A stretch of 10,091 nt of DNA from an uncultured Coriobacteriaceae bacterium (GTDB lineage: Bacteria; Actinomycetota; Coriobacteriia; Coriobacteriales; Eggerthellaceae): NCBI GenBank assembly GCA_902796815.1, contig CADBQL010000242.1:1-10091 (forward strand). The letters run 5' to 3'. The stretch's first letter is position 1. Every line of letters starts with the position of its first letter. The notes under the pieces are model-generated. The model had not been told where the DNA came from, did not search any database, and was given only the letters and a program-made list of their open reading frames with translations. The position numbers and the translations under genes are program-made. Shown in pieces: positions 5,531-10,091 of this stretch.

Positions 5531-7099
5531 ATGGAATTCGTAGGGACCTTCTGGGCGCTCATACCGCCGATTGTGGCGATTGTGCTCGCGCTCATCACGA
5601 AGGAGACGTTCAGCTCGCTGTTCGTGGGCATTTTCGTGGGTGCGCTGCTGCTGGCGTTGCAGTCGGGCGATGTGATTAACGTCATCAACTATATGATCTT
5701 GGGTTCGTTTGGCGAAGGGGATGATGCAGCCTCGCTCGGCTTCATCACCGCTATATCGGACCCGTGGAACGCCGGCATCTTCGTGTTCCTGGTCATGCTT
5801 GGCATCATGGTGGCGCTCGTAAACGCCGCGGGCGGTTCGGTGGCGTTCGGGCGCTGGGCAGCTCAACACATCAAGTCGCGCGTTGGAGCGCAGCTCGCCA
5901 CGTTTTTCCTGGGCGTGCTCATCTTCATCGATGACTATTTTAACTGTCTGACCGTTGGTGCCGTTATGCGCCCGGTGACCGATGCCGAGAAGGTCTCGCG
6001 CGCGAAGCTCTCGTACATCATCGATGCAACTGCGGCTCCCATCTGCATGATTGCACCGATTTCGTCGTGGGCGGCTGCCGTTTCGTCGACGGCGGACGGC
6101 ATCGAGGGCGTTTCGGGCATCCAGTTGTTCATTCAAGCCATTCCGTTCAACTTCTATTCGCTCTTGACCATCGTGTTTCTGATTGTCATCTGCATCATGG
6201 GCTTCGATTACGGTCCGATGGCCAAGGCGGAGTACGAAGCGTACAAGAACGGCAACCTCGGTTCGCTTGGCAACGAGGATGCTGTGCAAAAAGACAACGC
6301 ATCGCTGCTCGACCTGTTGCTTCCTATCGTCGTGCTCATCGTATGCTGTGTCATCGGCATGCTTTACGTCGGTGGTTTCTGGGATCCCGAGTCGGGCGTC
6401 ACTGGCGACCTTTCAGCCGCGTTCGGAAACACCGACGCATCGGTTGGCCTGCCGTGGGGTTCGGTCATCGCGATGGTCCTGACGTTCTTCTATTTGCTTA
6501 TCCGTCGCGTCGTATCCTTCAAAGAAGCGACCGAGTGCTTCGTTGCCGGCTTCAAGGCGATGGTGCCGGCCATGCTGATTTTGACGTTTGCCCTTACGCT
6601 GAAGCTCGCGACGTCTGCGCTCGGCGCCGACGTGTTCGTGCATAACGCGCTCGAAGGTGCGGCCGAAGGCTTGTACATGATGCTGCCGGCAATTATCTTC
6701 CTCGTGGCTTTAGGCCTGGCGTTTGCGACGGGTACGAGCTGGGGGACGTTCGGCATCCTGATTCCTATCGTTGTGGCCGTATTCGATCCGGCAACGCAGC
6801 CGACGTTGTTGACCATTGGCATTTCGGCTTGCTTGGCCGGCGCCGTGTGCGGTGACCATATCTCGCCCATTTCGGATACGACGGTCATGGCCTCAGCCGG
6901 TGCGAATGTGAATCACATTGAGCACGTCTCAACGCAAATTCCCTATGCACTCACGGTTGCGGCGATTTCGTTTGTATGCTTCATCATCGCGGGCTTCGTG
7001 CAGAATGCGATTATCTGCTTGATCTTGGGTGCTGTGCTCGTCATCGGCGCTTTGTTCGTGCTGCGCAAGACCGTGGGCAAAACGGTGACCGAGCAGTAG
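5531..7099 (+). CDS. NhaC-family transporter, probable lysine importer
   Basis: This is a 522-aa membrane protein of the Na+/H+ antiporter NhaC family, with about a dozen hydrophobic helices. Family marks are IDDYFNCLTVGAVMRPVTD (about 132-150), the following DATAAPICMIAPISSW, and GDHISPISDTTVMAS (about 441-455), with Asp and His residues inside membrane segments. The start is ATG 5531, seven bases after AGGAGGAGG. The frame is open further upstream, but that part is the riboswitch RNA. NhaC proteins exchange Na+ and H+, but members controlled by L boxes have been predicted by comparative genomics to be lysine transporters (named LysW in that work). The lysine riboswitch directly upstream makes lysine uptake the best call here. 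A hairpin at 7173-7203 ends the unit, so it is probably transcribed alone. Confidence 0.9.
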   Translation: MEFVGTFWALIPPIVAIVLALITKETFSSLFVGIFVGALLLALQSGDVINVINYMILGSFGEGDDAASLGFITAISDPWNAGIFVFLVMLGIMVALVNAAGGSVAFGRWAAQHIKSRVGAQLATFFLGVLIFIDDYFNCLTVGAVMRPVTDAEKVSRAKLSYIIDATAAPICMIAPISSWAAAVSSTADGIEGVSGIQLFIQAIPFNFYSLLTIVFLIVICIMGFDYGPMAKAEYEAYKNGNLGSLGNEDAVQKDNASLLDLLLPIVVLIVCCVIGMLYVGGFWDPESGVTGDLSAAFGNTDASVGLPWGSVIAMVLTFFYLLIRRVVSFKEATECFVAGFKAMVPAMLILTFALTLKLATSALGADVFVHNALEGAAEGLYMMLPAIIFLVALGLAFATGTSWGTFGILIPIVVAVFDPATQPTLLTIGISACLAGAVCGDHISPISDTTVMASAGANVNHIEHVSTQIPYALTVAAISFVCFIIAGFVQNAIICLILGAVLVIGALFVLRKTVGKTVTEQ

Positions 7100-7172
7100 A
7101 ACGTTTGACTTCTGAATTGGCCATAACGCCGATAAATGAAATGTTTGCGCAGATAAGCGCATAAAGCACTAA

Positions 7173-7203
7173 CGATGCGGGAGTCCGATGGGCTCCCGCA
7201 TCG
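7173..7203 (+). terminator. Long hairpin after the transporter
   Basis: CGATGCGGGAG (7173-7183) and CTCCCGCATCG (7193-7203) are perfectly complementary. The stem can extend by three more pairs (one G-T) to a three-base loop. No U-tract follows (CATTCGGG), so it is a weak or factor-helped terminator. It is 74 bases past the transporter stop. Confidence 0.6.
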
Positions 7204-7282
7204 CATTCGGGCGCCATTCTTTGCAGCATGTCCCGAAGCCGGTAGATTGCGGGCTGTGCTTTTAGTCGCGTTTCGCTTCCCG

Positions 7283-7420
7283 AATGGGTATCGCCTTTGA
7301 TGTGGGGCTCGCTTCCAAATGAGTATCGCCCCTGGGGCGCGACTCATCCCTGGAATGAGTATCGCCCCTGGGGCAAAACTCATTCGGCAAGCAGGTTACG
7401 TTTCTGGGGCGATGCTCATT
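7283..7420. repeat. Tandem array of four 31-bp palindromes
   Basis: The units begin at 7283, 7318, 7354 and 7390, with a period of 35-36 bp. The third (7354-7384) is a full palindrome: AATGAGT, then GCCCCTGGGGC, then ACTCATT. The second (7318-7348) has one arm mismatch. The first is strongly decayed, and the fourth keeps mainly the right half (TGGGGC, GCTCATT). Spacers are 4-5 bases. The array fills the gap between the transporter terminator and the HAD phosphatase, ending just before the TATACT of its promoter. Confidence 0.8.
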
Positions 7421-7423
7421 GAG

Positions 7424-7429
7424 TATACT
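7424..7429 (+). promoter_or_regulatory. Candidate -10 of the second HAD gene
   Basis: TATACT begins four bases after the last palindrome unit and 64 bases before ATG 7488. The expected -35 position (7401-7406, TTTCTG) falls within that unit and matches consensus poorly. A protein bound to the palindrome could therefore affect this promoter. Confidence 0.35.
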
Positions 7430-7487
7430 TGGGCAGGTGGTGGAAGCACGTCAGGCTAATGCTTGGCAAGAAAGGACGGGGTTACGC

Positions 7488-8135
7488 ATGGCGATTCGCG
7501 CGGTATTGTACGACAACGATGGCACGTTGGTGGATACGCATGACCTCATTTTGAGCAGCATGCGCCACACGACGCGCACGTTGCTCGGGCGCGAGCTTCC
7601 CGATGAGCAGCTCATGGCAAAAGTGGGGATACCGCTCTCGGAGCAGATGCTCGATTTTGCAAATGGGGATCTCGAACTGCGCGATGAGATGCTGCGCGTA
7701 TACCGAGAGCACAACCATGCACACCATGATGCGGCGGTCAAGGCATTCGGCGGCGTTGTGGAAGGCGTGCGCATGTTGTCTGAAGCGGGGATTGCGCAGG
7801 GTGTCGTCACGTCGAAGCGTGCTCAGCTCGCTACGCGCGGCCTTGAGATCACAGGCATCTGGCCTTTTATGAAATGCATGATCGGACCCGATGAATGTGT
7901 AAATCCAAAGCCGGCTCCCGATCCGATTCTCATCGGGGCCAAAGCGCTTGGCGCAGACGTTTGCGAATGCGTTTATCTTGGCGATAGCCCCTTTGACATT
8001 CAGGCTGCCAATGCAGCTGGGGTTACAAGCGCCGCGGCGCTTTGGGGCATGTTTTCGGCAGAAGCGCTAGCGGCCGAAAAGCCCAATTGCTCGTTCGAGT
8101 CGTTTTCTGACTTCGTTTCCTGGGTTCTTCAGTGA
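7488..8135 (+). CDS. HAD phosphatase, Gph/PpaX-like
   Basis: This is a 215-aa cytoplasmic phosphatase of HAD subfamily IA. Motif I is YDNDGTLVDT (nucleophile Asp9, acid Asp11). Motif II is VVTSKR (Thr108/Ser109). Motif III is Lys141 in NPKPAPD, and motif IV is LGDSPFDI (Asp166, Asp170). A helical C1 cap covers about residues 18-85. The pattern matches phosphoglycolate phosphatases and PpaX-type pyrophosphatases, and I cannot separate these. The ATG at 7488 follows AAAGGA with an 11-base gap. The TTG start at 7419 would overlap the repeat array and is rejected. The stop codon TGA (8133-8135) lies inside the first palindrome of the downstream array. The gene is thus flanked on both sides by the 31-bp repeats. 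Confidence 0.88.
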   Translation: MAIRAVLYDNDGTLVDTHDLILSSMRHTTRTLLGRELPDEQLMAKVGIPLSEQMLDFANGDLELRDEMLRVYREHNHAHHDAAVKAFGGVVEGVRMLSEAGIAQGVVTSKRAQLATRGLEITGIWPFMKCMIGPDECVNPKPAPDPILIGAKALGADVCECVYLGDSPFDIQAANAAGVTSAAALWGMFSAEALAAEKPNCSFESFSDFVSWVLQ

Positions 8136-8231
8136 GTCGCGCCCCTGGGGCAGTACTCATTTCCGAGCGATCAACGCCCCTGGGGCAGTGCTCATTTCCG
8201 AGTGAGTTGCGCCCCTGGGGCAGTACTCATT
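8131..8231. repeat. Tandem array of three 31-bp palindromes
   Basis: The units start at 8131, 8166 and 8201, with an exact 35-bp period. The first and third read AGTGAGT, then GCCCCTGGGGC, AGT and ACTCATT. The second has a decayed left arm (AGCGATC) and GCTCATT. The two spacers are TTCCG-type four-base joints. The first unit starts in the last codon of the HAD gene and includes its stop. The outer arms pair except for one G-T type mismatch, so each unit can fold as DNA or RNA. Confidence 0.88.
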
Positions 8232-8259
8232 TTGTTGGGGAAGTGTTCACTCTTATGAT
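8232..8259 (+). promoter_or_regulatory. Possible promoter after the repeat array
   Basis: TTGTTG (8232-8237) and TATGAT (8254-8259) are spaced 16 bases. It would transcribe rightward into the hairpin cluster at 8297-8430, where no plus-strand gene is convincing. It is either a small-RNA promoter or a chance match. Confidence 0.25.
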
Positions 8260-8296
8260 GGCCATGCTTTGGCTCGAATCTATTCGCCCATCGGCA

Positions 8297-8346
8297 CAGG
8301 GCTTCGAATGCATCATGCCAAGAAGCGAGCTGCATTCGAAGCCCTG
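8297..8346. repeat. 16-bp perfect hairpin between convergent genes
   Basis: CAGGGCTTCGAATGCA (8297-8312) and TGCATTCGAAGCCCTG (8331-8346) are exact complements with an 18-base loop. It lies between the plus-strand HAD gene (end 8135) and the minus-strand small ORF (stop 8372). No U-run is found on either side. It is likely to separate the convergent transcripts. Confidence 0.65.
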
Positions 8347-8357
8347 AAAGAGGAGGA

Positions 8358-8430
8358 GCGACGGATACGTGTTAGAAGCGTGCTTTTCCGTCGCGTATGG
8401 ACGGTCGGGATGTTTGCGGCTGTCCCGACC
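8358..8430. repeat. Two further hairpins
   Basis: GCGACGGA (8358-8365) pairs with TCCGTCGC (8387-8394), and GGTCGGGA (8403-8410) pairs with TCCCGACC (8423-8430). Both stems are perfect 8-mers. With 8297-8346 they form three successive hairpins within 134 bases. They overlap the 3' part of the minus-strand small ORF. Confidence 0.55.
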
Positions 8431-8551
8431 TGTTATGAGCAATCTCGCGTAACAAACTCATGCGTCCGCGTTCGTTGGTGATGAAAGGGCAGAACGGTTC
8501 GGGTTGCAGTCGCGTTTTGCCCGCGAACAGCTTCCTATTCAATTCGAGCAT
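8372..8551 (-). CDS. Small ORF coupled to the regulator
   Basis: This is a possible 59-aa protein starting MLELNRKLFAGKTRL. GGAGG lies eight bases before this ATG. Two further in-frame ATGs start at 8569 and 8566; the first overlaps the stop codon of the upstream regulator as ATGA, a usual layout for translational coupling. The first 37 or so residues look protein-like (FCPFITNERGRMSLLREI). The last 20 are encoded by sequence that forms a perfect hairpin (8403-8430) and look less like a folded protein. I recognise no family. It may be a real small partner of the regulator or a chance frame; the coupling and the ribosome binding site favour a real gene. Confidence 0.42.
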   Translation of the reverse strand: MLELNRKLFAGKTRLQPEPFCPFITNERGRMSLLREIAHNRSGQPQTSRPSIRDGKARF

Positions 8552-8565
8552 CCCTGTATCCTCCA

Positions 8566-8868
8566 TCATAACGTTACGAGCGATTCGAGCTGGCGAATGG
8601 TTTGCACCACTTGCAATCCGAGCTCGCTTACGGTGTAACCGCTGCGCGCGCGGTACTTCTGTATGCATCCTGACGCGACGAGTGACTGCATCAGCGGGTT
8701 GAGCTTCCCCTTGCTTACATGGAAAAGCTCTGCAATTTCTTCCTGGCTTTCGCGCACTCGCTTCCCGTCAAGCGTGTCGGCCTGCAAATCGACGAGCAAG
8801 CAGAGCAGCTTATACGAGTCCGAGGTGAACAGGTTCACCAGACCTTGTTGTGCGTTTAAATAATCCAT
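8566..8868 (-). CDS. Winged-helix DNA-binding protein
   Basis: This is a 100-aa protein with a single winged helix. A first helix is at about 18-30 (SYKLLCLLVDLQ). The helix-turn-helix runs from SQEEIAELFHVSKGKLNPLMQSLV (about 41-64), and a wing with SGCIQKYRARSGYTVSELG follows (about 66-84). It resembles MarR-like or RepL-like winged helices but has no ligand domain, so it is either a stand-alone repressor or part of a two-gene unit. ATG 8868 is chosen for fit. It has no Shine-Dalgarno, and a -10-like TATATT (plus 8879-8884) ends only ten bases before it, so the mRNA may be leaderless. A TTG at 8898 is an alternative start. A palindrome in its 5' coding part (8824-8839) may be its own operator. 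It is followed by an overlapping small ORF. Confidence 0.75.
   Translation of the reverse strand: MDYLNAQQGLVNLFTSDSYKLLCLLVDLQADTLDGKRVRESQEEIAELFHVSKGKLNPLMQSLVASGCIQKYRARSGYTVSELGLQVVQTIRQLESLVTL
8824..8839. promoter_or_regulatory. 16-bp palindrome inside the regulator gene
   Basis: GGTGAAC-AG-GTTCACC is a perfect 7+7 dyad about 30 bases into the coding region of the winged-helix gene. The position just downstream of the predicted start of transcription is compatible with autoregulation. It is also coding sequence, so chance cannot be excluded. Confidence 0.3.
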
Positions 8869-9267
8869 TTGCCAAAATAATATACCGTAAGAAATCAAAA
8901 AAGTAAAAAATTACGTACTAAAAATTTAGACTAATAAAAAATGGCCCCTGAGCTGCGCATATAACTTGTGGCATTCTTGTGGGTGTTGTAGGTCTTATGA
9001 ATCGATTGTGCACGATTGTGAAGAAGCCTGAACTGGGCTTTTGAATACTCTGTGCTGATAAGGTGCGGGACTCGTCGAGCAAGGGTGTGCAAGTTGTCGG
9101 GTTGCAGGGTAGGTCTGGGCAAGCGCGTATTCTAATGGTGCTGATTAGGTAGCCGCGTGAACGTGTTGCACGCGGTGAGAACAAGACGAATTCGGGTCTA
9201 AGCAAGGCCGTCGTAAAAAAGCACGTGCGCAGACGCGTGGTTTCGTCCAATCAATCGAAAGGTTTAT
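8869..9267. other. 400-base intergenic region
   Basis: This is the divergent space between the winged-helix gene and the secreted peptidase gene. 8870-8940 is very AT-rich and probably holds the regulator promoter. A hairpin CCGCGTG/CACGCGG lies at 9153-9175 and a weaker one at 9022-9042. CGATTGTG occurs twice at 9003-9018. I see no gene, no known riboswitch and no firm promoter for the peptidase; a TATTCT at 9129-9134 lacks a well-spaced -35. Confidence 0.5.
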
Positions 9268-10091
9268 ATGCATACTCAAAAACGGAGGGTGTCAGCCCTT
9301 ATACTAGCAATTGCGCTCTCAATCGCCTCGATACCGCTTGTAGCCTACGCCGCGGAAGATTTGACGGCGGGCAGCATTGACGTCAGCCAGGAAAAAACAC
9401 CTGATCAAGGCGAAAATGTCTCGACTGATGCTAGTGATGGCGAAGGCAATGGAGACAGCGAGGCCGCAAGCCCTGCGGTGAAGGAAGCTTTGAAAGCTTA
9501 CGAGGTTGGGCGCGATAAAAACGCCGAAGCGGTGAAGAAGGAAACGCAGGCCAAGATTAAGGCAGCCGAGAAAGCGCAGGCTGAGGCAAAGGCCAAGGCC
9601 AAGGCTGAGGCCGAGGCTAAAGCGAAGGCAGCCGCGGAGGCAGAGCTCGAGCGCAAGTATAGCAAAGTGCTTTCGTACGATCGAAAGACCCTGCTTAACG
9701 TAATCGGCACCCAGGAGAAAACGGGTCATACGATTTGCTGCCCGTCTTTCTCATGCGCTTATGCCGATTGCATCATAGACGGCACGGTGCGCGACCATTC
9801 GTACTATACGTGTTCTTGCTGCACGTGGCCTGATTGGGGTGGCGGTGGATCGTGGAATCGTTGCGTGGGCTCGAGCGAGCAACTGCTGCGCGAAGCACAT
9901 GACCAGATAGCGAAAGGCAAGCCGACGGTTATCCACGTAACGGCTGGCTCTGGCGAGCATTGGATCGTGCTTTTCGGTTACAAGAAAGCCGTCGACCCAG
10001 ACCATCTGACGCTCGACAATTTTGTTGCTCTCGATCCTTGGGATGGCGTGGAGCTCATCGCAAGCGAGCGCTATTCGCTCTACGGCGACGG
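9268..10091 (+). CDS. Secreted Cys-rich C39-like peptidase domain protein (partial)
   Basis: The gene runs off the right edge; 274 codons are present. ATG 9268 has AAAGG five bases upstream. Residues 1-28 are a signal peptide: a basic start (HTQKRR), a hydrophobic core, and AYA before cleavage. Residues 30-70 are acidic and polar. Residues 71-130 are an Ala/Lys/Glu helical stalk with KAKAEAEAKAKAAAEAE-type repeats, probably coiled-coil. From about 150 comes a C39-like papain-fold domain: CCPSFSCAYAD (Cys157/158/163; a catalytic Cys is likely here), GEHWIVLFGY with His231, and LDPWDG with Asp256. Eight cysteines lie within 157-199, which is many for an exported Gram-positive protein and suggests disulfides or a metal site. 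It is probably a surface or secreted peptidase or amidase-like enzyme; the substrate is unknown. The C-terminus, perhaps with a cell-wall anchor, is not visible. Confidence 0.72.
   Translation, partial: MHTQKRRVSALILAIALSIASIPLVAYAAEDLTAGSIDVSQEKTPDQGENVSTDASDGEGNGDSEAASPAVKEALKAYEVGRDKNAEAVKKETQAKIKAAEKAQAEAKAKAKAEAEAKAKAAAEAELERKYSKVLSYDRKTLLNVIGTQEKTGHTICCPSFSCAYADCIIDGTVRDHSYYTCSCCTWPDWGGGGSWNRCVGSSEQLLREAHDQIAKGKPTVIHVTAGSGEHWIVLFGYKKAVDPDHLTLDNFVALDPWDGVELIASERYSLYGD

Noticed and set aside
5513..6289. 258-codon minus-strand frame within the transporter
   Set aside because: It is antisense to conserved NhaC motifs, extremely rich in Arg/His/Asp as expected for a shadow frame, and has no start signals.
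6943..7383. Minus-strand frame with repeated APGAILI-like peptides
   Set aside because: The peptide repeats come from translating the palindromic DNA units. It has no ribosome binding site and overlaps the transporter end. The same holds for the plus-strand frame at 8132-8347.
7283..8231. CRISPR array
   Set aside because: The repeats are palindromic 31-mers, but the spacers are only 4-5 bases and nearly identical, there are few units, and no cas genes are present.
9319..9729. 136-codon minus-strand frame rich in Leu/Gly
   Set aside because: It is the antisense of the Ala/Lys/Glu stalk of the secreted protein, whose low-complexity codons give a false hydrophobic frame.

Overview
The window looks like a chromosomal segment from a moderately G+C-rich Gram-positive bacterium. 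A member of the Actinomycetota class Coriobacteriia (Eggerthellaceae-like gut bacteria) is my best guess, from base composition, strong Shine-Dalgarno sites and the overall gene style. This is inference: no marker gene in the window fixes the taxonomy. There is no phage, IS element, integrase or CRISPR array.

Layout. 1-279 has no convincing gene. 280-627 encodes a small PGPGW-type membrane protein. 781-1041 is a small basic protein of unknown function whose reading frame runs through a 12-bp hairpin. A tRNA-Arg(ACG) gene lies on the minus strand (1183-1259) with its own promoter and terminator. After a highly structured spacer (1260-1562) comes a minus-strand sodium:solute symporter (1563-3212). 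A 500-base spacer (3213-3718) follows and carries an orphan minus-strand terminator. Then come a HAD-IB phosphatase (3769-4332, +) and, convergent with it, an Rrf2-family regulator (4409-4885, -).

The best-defined regulatory unit is 5208-7099. A near-consensus promoter leads into a lysine riboswitch (about 5258-5441), then a putative expression platform, then an NhaC-family transporter (5531-7099). The riboswitch identifies this transporter as a probable lysine importer rather than a simple Na+/H+ antiporter. The transporter ends at a long hairpin (7173-7203).

A second HAD phosphatase, of the phosphoglycolate phosphatase/PpaX type (7488-8135), is bracketed by two tandem arrays of a 31-bp palindrome with a 35-36 bp period. 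The downstream array begins inside its stop codon. A single copy of the same palindrome overlaps the -10 region of the other HAD gene (3722-3752). This undescribed palindrome family is the most novel-looking pattern here.

On the right, a minus-strand pair consists of a 100-aa winged-helix regulator (8566-8868) and a translationally coupled small ORF (8372-8551) followed by a cluster of hairpins. The window ends in a plus-strand gene (9268 to the edge, incomplete) for a secreted, cysteine-rich protein with an Ala/Lys/Glu helical stalk and a C39-like cysteine-peptidase domain.
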